Origin: Symbiodinium natans
Taxonomy: Eukaryota > Sar > Dinophyceae > Suessiales > Symbiodiniaceae
Direction: 5' to 3'
DNA: 64,000 nucleotides
Assembly (NCBI GenBank): GCA_905221605.1
Contig: CAJNDS010002637.1
Location: forward strand, 186,001-250,000
Of this stretch, positions 9,201 through 17,606 are shown piece by piece (the first letter of the stretch is position 1; each line of letters begins with the position of its first letter). The translations under genes were made by a program, and so were the position numbers. The notes below the pieces were generated by a model. That model was not told the DNA's origin, ran no database searches, and saw only the letters and a list, made by a program, of their open reading frames with translations.

Positions 9201-10316
9201 GCTGCAGACCCAAGTCACGCACAGAGGACACACACGCCAATCAGAACATGAAATTCTTCGTTCTCGACCACAGATGGCGCACTCCACGCTCGCAGAAATA
9301 AGCACAGGCGCTGGGATGGCATTGAGCCACATCACATTCTCTGCGTCGTTAACTCGTCCGAAGGCCCACAGAAAAAACTTGGCCACAACCGGCGCTGAAT
9401 CAAACTCCACCGTTGCCAGGTTGGCCCTCAGCACCACCACTCCATTGAGTTGTAGAGCGAAAGTGTTTGCTGTCCACTGCATTCCAAACGTATTCACAGC
9501 GTTCGGAACTGGTTCCTGCCGGCACGCGCTTGGGGTCGGCAAGGCACGTTCCGTGCCGATCGACCAAGTGATGCTCTCTTTGAATAAGTTGTCAATCCTG
9601 CAGTACGTGCGATTCTGGCTATGAGGGTCTTGGGCTCCCACGTATAAGCCGGACACGCAAGAAGACAAGAAAATCTGAAATTCAGCGCAACCCAGCAAGG
9701 GTTCCTCGGACTGAGCACCAAATAGAAAGTTGGATAATCCTCGCGGCCGAAAGAATGATGGCTTCCAATCAATCCTGATGTTTTCAGGAAGAGGATGAAG
9801 CATTGCAATGTTCCTGACTCGGACGCATACTTGCTTGGCAGATGACAGGAGGCCGCATGCGACGCGGCGAAGCCTGTCCGCACTGTCCTCGATGTCTGAG
9901 CGTGTCAAGTAAATTGTTTTGTCTTGCCAGTTCTTGTCGTCTCTGACTGCATGAAACATTCCTCTGGACACGCAAGCCAAAGCATGCAAATACTCGTAAG
10001 AAATAAGCTGCCCAGGCAAAGAATATAAAACCTCTGGCGGTAGCTTGGAGCCGCCTTCATAATCCTCTTCAGCACACTGGGCGATATGCTCCAGCAAGTC
10101 CAGCTGGGGAAGTCGTACGGGAGAGGGTTGCATAAGATCTGGACTTGCCACTGCGCCAACTTCATATTGCGCTGAAGCTGAGCCGATTTTAGGACGACCC
10201 CAGCGCCGAGTCCGAACACGATCATCTTCAGGCCTGAGTGAACTAAGACACTTAAGCAGATTCGATTGTTGATAGCAAAATGGTTCGATTGTTGATAGCA
10301 AAAGAATGGGCAACAT
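1..10316 (-). CDS. Giant chimeric gene: F-box/SPRY-like/zinc-finger, PD-(D/E)XK nuclease, P-loop helicase, protease-like and DDE transposase modules (partial, split by introns)
   Basis: Seen: seven minus-strand coding segments (10316-8322, 8243-5075, 5018-4395, 4287-4203, 4110-974, 897-368, 263-1) join across six short introns with matching phase at every junction. They give roughly 3,270 codons, still open at the left edge. Conserved motifs cross the joins: the P-loop is rebuilt across intron 4111-4202, and the peptide IVYE/YATWRKK across intron 264-367. Known: RecB-like nucleases, SF3-type helicases, papain-like proteases and DDE transposases all occur in large mobile elements. Inference: this is one polyprotein-like mobile-element gene. 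The 5' end is not fixed; the ATG at 10316 is only the first in the frame, and a splice acceptor near 10240 (before the RPEDDRVR peptide) is an alternative. One 11-bp deletion near 8489 breaks this copy. It could instead be two or three neighbouring genes, but the phase agreement argues against that. Confidence 0.7.
264..367 (-). other. Intron of giant gene (GC-AG, 104 nt)
   Basis: The exon ends TAC-GA, the donor is GCCACT, the acceptor is ACAAG and the next exon starts G-TAC-GCT. The join completes a Glu codon to give IVYE/YATWRKK. The apparent stop near 352 lies inside the intron. Confidence 0.6.
368..897 (-). CDS. DDE transposase core of giant gene
   Basis: The peptide ARPRIAASVVSAGSELASLL and WWPIIEDVF lead to NEFSFISIDATIKCCMGVMG, the first acidic residue of a DDE/RNase H-like fold (strand-D). 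RRVLTVRGTTGALLAMLPIS follows, then LAQVQCVASDTTSHKLYAEL and LQCLSLDPIHLAIVYE, where the second Asp is expected (strand-D, then a helix and DPxHL). The third acidic residue should lie in or beyond the left-edge exon. Role: cut-and-paste transposition, if active. The family within the DDE superfamily is not determined. Confidence 0.6.
898..973 (-). other. Intron of giant gene (GT-AG, 76 nt)
   Basis: The donor GTGACT follows a GCG codon and the acceptor GAG precedes GCCCGACCC. Both sides are phase 0. Unspliced, the frame stops at 956 and the next open frame has no ATG (its first codon, TTG at 906, lies inside the intron). Confidence 0.65.
974..1440 (-). CDS. Zinc finger and N-terminal part of transposase in giant gene
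   Basis: An acidic run (EIKEAEEDEEEEPV) precedes LCPFYPFRSFQRHARVREHM, EKYHTKERQFVCSGTKQLKI and FDHDQLAGGSGKSYLRRSAD. The Cys/His positions suggest a C2H2-like DNA-binding finger. The exon ends with TRRVRNLYYTKDFGDIVYRE and CHAKCKA at the GT donor (973). It leads straight into the DDE core in the next exon. Confidence 0.5.
1650..2060 (-). CDS. Papain-like cysteine protease-like region of giant gene
   Basis: HGNCIPLALARLLPG (Cys near 2040) is followed by GLYLLHVEHDGNPHCLACKV (His near 1815) and VEMWDGNY (Asp near 1770). A Cys at the start of a helix, a His in a beta strand preceding a hydrophobic strand, and an Asp just after it is the Cys-His-Asp order of papain-like folds such as OTU or adenain-type peptidases. 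Possible role: processing of the polyprotein or removal of ubiquitin-like tags. The fold is inferred from order and spacing only. Confidence 0.4.
2100..3512 (-). CDS. Linker/unknown region of giant gene
   Basis: Open without interruption in the same exon. It holds a charged stretch (RAQKRSSETKKTL), a helical basic stretch (REAESLSKKLSEREEHM), RLCLNQIPAKKRRTGK, which looks like a nuclear localisation signal, and a folded-looking part with W and C (YILEAWEACALQHK, HLSLHFDGIRLGG). I recognise no family with confidence. Confidence 0.5.
3513..4110 (-). CDS. SF3/D5-like P-loop helicase core of giant gene (Walker A Lys replaced by Gln)
   Basis: The spliced loop GVSPGGVGQS has glycine spacing of Walker A, but Gln stands where the ATP-binding Lys is expected. 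Downstream, AFILTAQE resembles a hydrophobic Walker B strand ending in Glu. It is followed by LREDLFKKTMSADGIAGRKPYG, like the SF3 sensor region, and by GWKRCELNAMFRF and NFNSALRR. The core ends with YPDANLDGYFSKDDELKEFL and CRYMIEQ; this last part (3513-3707) is the segment copied into the nuclease exon. If the Gln is real, ATP hydrolysis may be reduced or differently supported. Confidence 0.6.
4111..4202 (-). other. Intron of giant gene (GC-AG, 92 nt) splitting the P-loop
   Basis: The exon ends GGA-G, the donor is GCAAGG, the acceptor is CTGAG and the next exon starts GT-GTG-GGT. The join completes a Gly codon and rebuilds GVSPGGVGQSLYSAHL. The phase fit and the restored nucleotide-binding loop make this one of the best supported introns here. 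Confidence 0.7.
4203..5018 (-). CDS. Helicase N-terminal region and first half of P-loop (exons 5018-4395 and 4287-4203)
   Basis: After splicing, the peptide runs through LVVEWCDTPQKKAAGITYKD, LLQFFSETFWLNND and then VFACHQAALALAKRGENIVR / CFIGVSPGG. An ETFW-N motif followed by a helix rich in Ala and Leu, RGEN and then a P-loop resembles the region before Walker A in D5-like/SF3 primase-helicases. The intron 4288-4394 is GC-AG and phase 0 on both sides. The apparent stop at 4368 lies in that intron. The exact helicase family is inference. Confidence 0.6.
4288..4394 (-). other. Intron of giant gene (GC-AG, 107 nt)
   Basis: The donor GCCTCT follows codon GAT, and the acceptor TAAG precedes GTTTTTGC. 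Both sides are phase 0. The join yields FWLNND/VFACHQAALALAKRGEN. Confidence 0.55.
5019..5074 (-). other. Intron of giant gene (GT-AG, 56 nt)
   Basis: The donor GTGGAG follows an ATC codon, and the acceptor is a long T-run ending in CAG before TAT. Both sides are phase 0, giving ELVMLLWI/YGAFALHRG. Without splicing the frame reads a poly-Phe run and stops near 4919. This join extends the nuclease part into the helicase N-terminal region. Confidence 0.65.
5437..6062 (-). repeat. Direct repeat pair flanking an inserted helicase-gene fragment, all in frame
   Basis: A roughly 212-bp repeat encoding EDFVGGASSSRDGQHG, EIGMLS and AAGVLQAAAV occurs at 5437-5650 and 5850-6062. Between the copies lies a 195-bp segment (5649-5843) that is about 98 percent identical to 3513-3707 of the helicase exon, with four differences by eye. 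All three pieces keep one reading frame and orientation. The repeat is Glu/Ser/Ala-rich and probably a disordered linker. Confidence 0.85.
6061..7020 (-). repeat. In-frame tandem duplication of a 160-residue block inside the nuclease exon
   Basis: Positions 6541-7020 and 6061-6540 are two copies offset by exactly 480 bp, so the frame is kept. Shared peptides include ETVDMLR, DYEGGSTTEPHRT, RRYQRLFDV, LPNPEEWAQE, HDDFENKTYILYMYVHCRL and LLEFVV. The block follows the nuclease core and I do not recognise its fold. The copies differ at many scattered residues, so the duplication is older than the 15-kb one. Confidence 0.85.
7030..8243 (-). CDS. PD-(D/E)XK (RecB/Cas4-like) nuclease module with zinc finger 2
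   Basis: The module starts with zinc finger 2 (CDFCGEW...CVCPACRVWVCAPH...WCPSC) and two tandem QDFVGGSREE peptides. The nuclease core follows: VTGVVHTFAESFDADSVIGG; then EIKAEW...GTYMHYVFEAYLNG with H and E near 7420 and 7410; then AGSIDFVG with D near 7263; then LVDWKR with D and K near 7221-7215; then QLNTYRHILEKYY. These are the five signatures of the RecB-like PD-(D/E)XK exonuclease family found in large DNA viruses and mobile elements, and all expected catalytic positions are present. Likely role: DNA cleavage or end processing by the element. The GTG at 8155 is not the start, because the frame and the zinc finger continue upstream. Confidence 0.8.
8244..8321 (-). other. Intron of giant gene (GC-AG, 78 nt)
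   Basis: On the minus strand the donor is AA|GC and the acceptor CAAG|G. Joining completes a lysine codon and gives RIKCDFCGEW, parallel to the SVECAICG start of zinc finger 1. This joins the F-box/SPRY part to the nuclease part. The same sites exist in the duplicate at 23602-23679. Confidence 0.55.
8322..9120 (-). pseudogene. Module 2 of giant gene: second F-box-like and SPRY-like region, frameshifted
   Basis: The peptide SLPSEVLKTLLTFFFDYTDF, followed by VMATCCKDIRNTIASKLYW, is a second F-box-like motif preceded by QDFVGGSSSN. The SPRY-like part follows (CLFGNARFCMRIY, KAIYFGAKALDTNRRWYVRIEDPG). Near 8489 this copy lacks 11 bases that are present in the duplicate near 23849. Downstream of that point the long frame changes to unrelated residues. 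The duplicate reads through as ELTLNGFALGRVVLRNEVPD, matching module 1 (LQLNGVVVLRANL), so the 11-base loss is the lesion. The proper frame resumes to the donor at 8322. Confidence 0.6.
9140..9300 (-). CDS. Zinc finger 1 of giant gene (RING-like Cys/His cluster)
   Basis: Seen: VECAICGRERRISC, then WRVCPLCVTWVCSSH, then RLCPHCVQQLQDFVGG. The spacing is CxxC, CPxC, C, H, CPxC, as in RING- or treble-clef-like zinc fingers. The second finger at 8243-8100 has the same order (CDFCGEW, CVCPACRVWVCAPH, WCPSC), again followed by QDFVGG. Zinc binding and a possible ubiquitin-ligase role are inference. In the duplicated copy a one-base loss breaks the frame inside this finger (near 24637); here it is intact. 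Confidence 0.6.
9560..10316 (-). CDS. Module 1 of giant gene: F-box-like motif and first SPRY/lectin-like region
   Basis: The peptide DYEGGSKLPPEVLYSLPGQL, followed by LHALACVSRGMFHAV and a W-containing stretch, matches the LPxEV...L..L..VS..F shape of an F-box. F-boxes usually dock a protein to an SCF ubiquitin ligase. A beta-rich region follows, with repeated aromatic and glycine positions (LFGAQSEEP, LYVGAQDPHSQNRTYCRI). Its end (FALQLNGVVVLRANL, FFLWAFGRV) has the rhythm of a SPRY or concanavalin-like fold. The family call is by eye. The downstream second module repeats the same order of parts, which supports a real domain unit. Confidence 0.5.
10256..10310. repeat. Short direct repeat at 5' end of giant gene
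   Basis: The 20-mer TTCGATTGTTGATAGCAAAA occurs twice in a row, separated by a few bases (TGG), near 10261-10303. It is present in the duplicate as well. It overlaps the first ATG of the long frame, making that ATG a doubtful start. Confidence 0.7.
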
Positions 10317-10329
10317 TTTCTAGAATCGA

Positions 10330-10811
10330 TAAAAAACTTAAACAGATTAGTCGCTGATGGCTGGCGCCTTGAGATTGCCGCCTTGTCTCGCCGGGATTTT
10401 GGCCAGCGATGTGACGTCGCGCCCATCTCGACAGGAAGCTTATACGCTGGCTAGAACAAGTGAAGCGTGCGTGTGTCACGACGAACACATGAATACATAA
10501 ACGCATAGCGACTTGCTTTAAGTCAAGCGTACAGTGAAATAAATACTTCTGCCTGGACTTGCTTTTGTCGGGACACGAGGTAGAAGCAGGCGACGCAGCA
10601 ATGTCCGGATTTGTCCTCACAGACATAAACTGAGGTCAAACTTGCTGCTTTGGAGCGCCTACAAGCAGTCTTCGTAGCCCACATGCCGCAAAAGCTAAGC
10701 GTCTGCATTCTTTGCGAGGAGGAGGAAGAAGAAGAAGAAGAAGCGGAAGCTGTTTCGGAAGTCCTGCCAGGATCTTGTTCATGAATTCATTTTAAAACTG
10801 ACGTGATAGAT
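10330..10811. other. Gap between giant gene and the next minus-strand gene
   Basis: I see no convincing coding exon. A GAA/GGA run lies at 10718-10752, giving only a poly-Glu frame. The stretch may contain the 5' untranslated part or first exons of the giant gene. Confidence 0.5.
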
Positions 10812-12800
10812 TTACTTGGCTATGAAGCAAGGTGTCCTTTCTCGCAAGATGCATTCGACTTCACGGAACATCTTCCAGGCATCTCTGCAGTGGTCGGCCC
10901 AAAAAACCGTCTGCAAAACAGGGCAATACACGAATGCTCCTGGGAAGTCTCCACGAAAGCCTAATTTCCGCAATAGCGGATGCTCTGACGACATTTTCCA
11001 GGCATGAAGACGTCGACCATTTGTATTGCTAGGAGTTTCTGGCTCTGAAGCTGACATTCCTTCACGTCGACGAACAACCTTGTGCACTTCGTCTGCACTT
11101 CTGCTCCATTCCAGATGCGTAGCCAAAGGCACGACATCAAAATCACGCGGAATCTTGTACTTTCCACGAGTCTTCACCTGCTGTTAAAAGAAAACAATGT
11201 GAAATAGTATATGTGTGAAAAATTATTTTTGACGCGCGTGCCCGCCTGTGGCTCAAGTTCTTTGCGGCCTGGAATCTGGGGCTGATGGACATCATCTCTG
11301 CAAGAGTCCTCCAGTCTCAACGCGTGAAGCTAACCAAAGAAATCAGTTTGCCAAAGCTTACAGCCGCTTCCCTAAGCTTCCAGCCGCCTCTCCATGAGAT
11401 GTCTTTACCTCATTTACGACGGCCTCACATACTGCAATATAGGTCACTGCTAAGCAATTCACAGGAAACGCCAGCTGGTCTCATTCTACTTCCAGCCTGC
11501 TCTATGCGATGCAGCATAGGTATCATCCAGGGCCTCACGTCTAGCTGTTCATCATGTCAAACAAAAAGAAAATGAATTTACAACAAAAAAACAATACATT
11601 GTGGGCTAGCATCTGTAGAGCAGATCCATCGCCAGGTAGATTCGCTTCTGTCTGCTTATGGGCGTCCTGGTGTGCGTAAAAATCAGAACAAGCGAATTCT
11701 TACGTTTGCGAGAATCTCCAGCACGTGTCTGATAAATAACGACATGTGCGGCTGCCTCTGGATCGGAGTCTTTGCTGCCTTGATTCTCGGAAGTTGCGGA
11801 AGAGGCCTGCAGTGTGAAACTTGAAGCCAACCACAGTGCACACGTTAGGCCCAGTGGTTCTTTTTCATTCCTGTTTAAACTTGGCTAACAGTCACGGCGG
11901 GCCGCTGAGGTTTCGTCATGTCTAAGCTTCCAGCTGCTTGAGCTTGTCTACTTCGACGAAGTCGCTTCATGTCACTCAAACAAGCCTCGCAGAAAACGCT
12001 TGGCCCTTGCTGGACAGCGGACCAGAAAGCATAATCTCATGTCAATGGAGCGGCAGCCTCTTCGATGTCACGTAGCGCGTCCTTCATCCAGGGCCTCATG
12101 CGCAGTTGATTTACGAAGGCGCACACATATGGATTTATTGAGAACGCAAAGCGGACATAGAGCAGGCCAGCATCTCTAAGCCAGATCCGCAGAAGTCCGC
12201 TTCATCTTGATGAGTTTGCGTCTGAAGCTCGGCCTTAAGGCGCGTAGATATAAACAAACGAGGACACCAATGTATAATGAATTTTATAGCGCGCCTCGAT
12301 TCGAAAAATTTTTTCTGCCTTTGCCGGATTGAAGTATTCTTTCCCAGAAAGCTGGCTTTTCCAATGAGGCACCTGACGCAACTAGAAGCTACGAGGTTGT
12401 AACACCGACGTGAAAGGTATTCTGACACGCGCGAGGCCTTCAGCTTCGGAGCTAAGCAGACTTCACTCCATTGGTGTCGCCGGTGCGTGACATTTACGTG
12501 AATGCCGTCCTCGTCGACTTTCACGGCGAAAAAGTGACGATTGTGCCCTATCAGGTACCGGCCAATGTTTTGCAGCTCGTCCGCAGAAACCGTTCTCAAA
12601 CACTTCCTTGGCAACGATTCATGAAGCTTCTATGGAAAAGTAGATATTCAATGCAAGCCTGGCGACGAAAATGGCTGCAGCATTCTGTTTCCATCAGCGA
12701 AGGCCTTGAACGGTCCGTCGCAGGTGTAGCCCACCTTTATCCCATGCGCCCTCAGGCTGTCGACGAGACAAACGTCTTTGAATTTCACATCTCCTGGCGT
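10812..12800 (-). CDS. Multi-exon gene of unknown function (second cysteine-peptidase-like candidate)
   Basis: Coding cores in order on the minus strand: 12800-12660 (DVKFKDVCLVDSLRAHGIKV, GYTCDGPFKAFADGNRMLQP), 12620-12135 (LPRKCLRTVSADELQNIGRY, LIGHNRHFFAVKVDEDGIHV), 11825-11700 (SSATSENQGSKDSDPEAAAH, ending at a GTAAGA donor) and 11180-10812 (VKTRGKYKIPRDFDVVPLAT, RKLGFRGDFPGAFVYCPVLQ, stop at 10812). A Cys before a helix in the first core and a His before a hydrophobic strand (HFFAVKV) in the second recall a papain-like fold, but no family is recognised. Exon joins between cores are not resolved. The duplicate is at 28168-26180 with only single-base differences. Confidence 0.45.
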
Positions 12801-15208
12801 GAGTCAATATGAAATATTTGGCTTGCGGACTCGAGATGGCCGCGCCTGTGTTCAGCTTGCGCTCCTTCTTGCATCGCAATCTGGCAGAGTTGCGTCCTAA
12901 AAACAACGATTGACGTGTGCTCTGAAAATACTCACGCGACACAAAGTGAATCAGATCTTGCTTTTGCTAACTATACTGTAAAAAATCAATGCCTTATATT
13001 CAAGGTCCTTGGCGGGCAAAGCCTCTGTACCAGTCGGATCTGGAGATTTTCTTCCATGTTCTCGACTCCTTCAAAAATAAAACAGATCAATGCAATTCTG
13101 CCGATGCAAATGCGTCCTCGGACACATGGATGTTCTTGCTGCTGCGCATGCGGGCGAACATTCCTTTCGCGATCATGTCGCCTTGAATGCAAATACAAGC
13201 TAAGATAAACTGACATCAATAAACATTTTTCTAATCAGCCAAGGAACAAAGACGCATGTGCGTCTGGTCGACTCCATCAGCCACACTCTGCTTCTTGCAG
13301 AAGCCGAACGATTTCCCTGATGAAGCGACACATATTTGAGTTGTTGTCAGCAGCTTAATCGCGAAAAAGATCAGCTCAGTGGCAGGTTATCTCAGTGTTC
13401 CGTTCGTCCGGATCACACTGGAACATCGTGTGCCTGTGGAACACAGACTAAGAAATCGCACTACCCCAGAAATCATCTTACAGGCAACTCTAAGTCGCAG
13501 ACAGACGACTCGCCGCAAGCCTGTTCCACAAGCGTGGTTTGAATCGGTTTGATTCGCACTTAGTTAAATTTTCAGTTCAAATAAGCGCCGCTCTCGAGGT
13601 TGATGAGCTTCTCGATATTCGGCATCGGACGTTTTCGAGACCTTGCCAACAGCAGCTACATTGATACTATCGCAAACGTTTTATGATTCTTCGAGGGCTA
13701 AGAATGCGACACAATGACTCGCCAACGATACCCTGCCCCACGCCTGTACATGCCACGTTCGAACGTATTTTTGCACCGGTCAGATGTGATGAAACATATC
13801 AGCGAGACGTCTCCAGCTTCAGCAATTGATCAATGGCAGCATGCTCGCGTTGCACGGGCCTCGGACATTAACAACACTGCCAATTACACTGTAAAGCTTT
13901 GTGCAGCGGTCTTGTTTTGGCTTTCATAATGATTCTTGATCACAGGTTCATGCGCACTTGCCTGACACGGTGCAACGTTCAGGACTTGAGCTAGTTGAGT
14001 CAAGTCTCTGCTGCTCGTTCTTTGTCCTGCAGAATTTCACGCGCGGGCAAACGTTCGTAGTTCATATAATTTATTATCTTTTCTGGAAGAGTCCTTCTCC
14101 AGTGGCCACCGCAGCCCAGGTACCCTGAACGAATCAGGCAAAGCAGGGATCACTGACAACATTAATTGACTAAATCAAATCATGACATTTGGCTCGGAGC
14201 ATGGCACTTTGCCAAGCGATGCACTTTACCCGGCTTCAACTGTGGAGTCCTCGGACATAGCGTTGATCAGCAAAAACAAAAAGAATGCAGCGATAATGAT
14301 ATCAGTGGACTCCAAGGTCTGAGTCGGCTCAGCAGCTTGAAGCCTTAGTGAAAAGCTCAACACGAAGGCGACATAATGCACGAAACGTCTGATGCTGATC
14401 CGGCAAAGGTGGAATTAAGTGTCACGCTCCTTCAAAAACTCAGCAGGCGTGATCAGGGCAGAGGATTTCCTTGCAGGAAAAAACAAATTCATCAGCGAGC
14501 CTCCGCGCAGATATTTAAGGGTGAAGCAAGTCCGTCCGCCAGCGAGGAAGCCGCACAACCGGTCCACCTAAGTGCGTCGGCATACTGATCTTCGAAAATA
14601 CAGCAGGCACGGATGTAGCTATTTTTTGCCCAAGTGACTTGGAACGCCAGAAGTACCGTGCTCATCACACCTGGCGCGGCGAATTTAACCGGCAGCTGTT
14701 GCAAAATTGTTGTTATACATGCAACCCAGCAACTGCACTTCGTCGTCATCCGCGAACCAAAAGGGAAAGCGAACCATTGCAGGTCCTTGGTACGGAACAG
14801 TGTTCGTGTGTGTGTGTGTGTGTGTGTGTGTCTGTGTGTGTGTCTGTGTCTGCATGCTGTGTTTTTCAATTTACATCTCGAAATTCAAAGACATTGTCTG
14901 AGGCTTGCGCGGCCTGTCAAAGGATCGCAAAAGATTGCAAGTCAATGCTAGTGCCAAAGCTGCGCTCAGACATATACAAGGCGTTATTACTTTCTGCCCA
15001 ACCCTTGCACGCGAAAAAATGACTTGCAAATGCAAAGTTGCAGGTCAAAACTACAACTAAGTATGATATTTTCACCGACAAAGGAAGTAAGAGTCGCCTC
15101 AAGTCTTTCTCATGGCCATAGAACCATCGTCCTCTCCTAGGAAAACATACAACAAAGAGCTATTTAAATGCCCGTGTGCGAGCTCCGGTCTCACGGAAGC
15201 TCCACGTT
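12771..15208. repeat. 2.4-kb tandem unit, copy A1
   Basis: The unit begins at CGTCTTTGAATTTCACATCTC, which is part of the first exon of the preceding gene read on the minus strand, and recurs at 15209. The two units share nearly everything, with small indels (offset falls from 2438 to 2423 bp). No coding frame survives in all copies. A degrading minus-strand frame near 14500-14850 (TTKCSCWVACITTILQQLPV) is broken in the second unit. Otherwise I see no gene here. Confidence 0.85.
14807..14852 (+). repeat. GT microsatellite in unit A1
   Basis: A run of GT dinucleotides with C interruptions. It is 8 bases longer than in the duplicate (30170-30210) and is one of the few length differences between the 15-kb copies. 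Frames reading VCVCV or HTHTH across it are not genes. Confidence 0.9.
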
Positions 15209-17606
15209 AACGTCTTTGAATTTCACATCTCCTGGCGTGGGTCAATATGAAATATTTGGCTTGCGCACTCGAGATGGCCGCGCCTGTGTTCAGCTTGCGC
15301 TCCTTCTTGTATCGCAATCTGGCAGAGTTGCGTCCTAAAAACAACGATTGACGTGTGCTCTCAAAATACGCACGCGACACAAAGTGAATCAGATCTTGCT
15401 TTTGCTAACAATACTGTAAAAAACCAATGCCTTATAATCAAGGTCCTTGGCGGGCAAAGCCTCTGTACCAGTCGGATCTGGAGATTTTCTTCCATGTTCT
15501 CGACTCCTTCAAAAAAAAACAGATCAATGCAATTATACCGATGCACATGCGTCCTCGGACACATGGATGTTCTTGCTGCTGCGCATGCGAGCGAACATTC
15601 CTTTCGCGATCATGTCGCCTTGAATGCAAATAAAAGCTAAGATAAACTGACATCAATAAACATTTTTCTAATCAGCCAAGGAACAAAGACGCATGTGCGT
15701 CTGGTTGACTTCATCAGCCACACTCTGCTTCTTGCAGAAGCCGAACGGTTTCCCTGATGAAGCGACACATATTTGAGTTGTTGTCAGCAGCTTAATCGCG
15801 AAAAAGATCAGCTCAGTGGCAGGTTATCTCAGTGTTCAGTTCGTCCAACATCGTGCGCCTGTGGAACACAGATTAAGAAATCGCACTACTCCAGAAATCA
15901 TCTTACAGGCAACTCTAAGTCGCAGACAGACGACCCGCCGCAAGCCTGCTCCACAAGCGTGGTTGGAATCGGTTTGATTCGCACTTAATTAAAATTTCAG
16001 TTCAAATAAGCGCAGCTCTCGAGGTTGTTGAGCTTCTCGATATTCGGCATCGGACGTTTTCGAGACCTTGCCAACAGCAGCTACATTGATACTATCGCAA
16101 ACGTTTTATGATCCTTCGAGGGCTAAGAATGCCACACAATGACTCGCCAACGGTACCCTGCCCCACGCCTGTACATGCCACGTTCGAACGTGTTTTTCTA
16201 CCGGTCAGATGTGATGAAACATATCAGCGAGACCTCTCCAGCTTCAGCAATTGATCAATGGCAGCATGCTCGCGTTGCACGGGCCTCGTACATTAACAAC
16301 ACTGCCAATTACACTGCAAAGCTTTGTGCAGCGGTCTTGTTTTGGCTTTCATAATGATTCTTGATCACAGGTTCATGCACACTTGCGTGACACGGCGCAA
16401 CGTTCAAGCCTTGAGCTAGTTGAGTCAAGTCTCTGCTGCTCGTTCTTTGTCCTGCAGGACTTCACGCGCGGGCAAACGTTCGTGGTTCATATAATTTATT
16501 ATCTTTTCTGGAAGAGTCCTTCTCCAGTGGCCACCGCAGTCCAGGTACCCTGAACGAATCAGGCAAAGCAGGGATCACAGAAGATTAATTGACTAAGTCA
16601 AATCATGACATTTGGCTCGGAGCATGGCACTTTGCCAAGCGATGCACTTTACTCGGCTTCAACTGTGGAGTCCTCGGACATAGCGTTGATCAGCAAAAAC
16701 AAAAAGAATGCAGCGATAATGATATCAGTGGACTCCAAGGTCTGAGTCGGCTCAGCAGCTTGAAGCCTTAGTGAAAAGCTCAACACGAAGCGACATAATG
16801 CACGCAACGTCTGACGCTGATCCGGCAAGGTGGAATTAAGTGTCACGTTCCTTCAAAAACTCAGCAGGCGTGATCACGGCAGAGGATTTCCTTGCAGGAA
16901 AAAAATTATCGGCGAGCCTCCGCGCAGATATTTAAGGGTGAAGCAAGTCCGTCCGCCAGCGAGGAAGCCGCACAACCGGTCCACCTAAGTGCGTCGGCAT
17001 ACTGATCTTCGAAAATACAGCAGGCACGGATGTAGCTATTTTTTTGCCCAAGTGACTTGGAACGCCAGAAGTACCGTGCTCATCACACCTTGCGCTGCGA
17101 ATTTAACCGGCAGCTGTTGCAAAATTGCTGTTAGACATGCAACCCAGCAACTGCACTTCGTCGTCATCCGCGAACCAAAAGGGAAAGCGAACCATTGCAG
17201 GTCCTTGGTGCGAAACGGTGTTCGTGTGTGTGTGTGTGTGTGTCTGTGTCTGCATGCTGTGTTTTTCAATTTACATCTCCAAATTCAAAGACATTGTCTG
17301 AGGCTTGAGCGGACTGTCAAAGGATCACAAAAGATTGCAAGTCAATGCTCGTGCCAAAGCTGCGCTCAGACATATACAAGGCCTTATTACTTTCTGCTCA
17401 ATCCTTGCACGCGAAAAAAAGACTTGCAAATGCAAAGTTGCAGGTCAAAACTACAGCTAAGTATGATCATTCACCAAAAAAAAAAAGAGTCGCCTCAAGT
17501 CTTTCTCATGGCCATAGAACCATCGTCATCTGATAAGAAAACACACAAGAAAGAGCTATTTAAATGCCGCTATGCGAGCTCCGGTCTCACGGAAGCTTCA
17601 CGTTTT
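15209..17606. repeat. 2.4-kb tandem unit, copy A2
   Basis: Second head-to-tail copy of 12771-15208. It lacks an 8-bp run near 15846 and carries a shorter GT tract. It ends at CTCACGGAAGCTTCACGTT, where similarity to unit A1 stops. Confidence 0.85.
17222..17252 (+). repeat. GT microsatellite in unit A2
   Basis: Shorter GT run at the equivalent site. The duplicate (32582-32614) is 2 bases longer. Confidence 0.9.
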
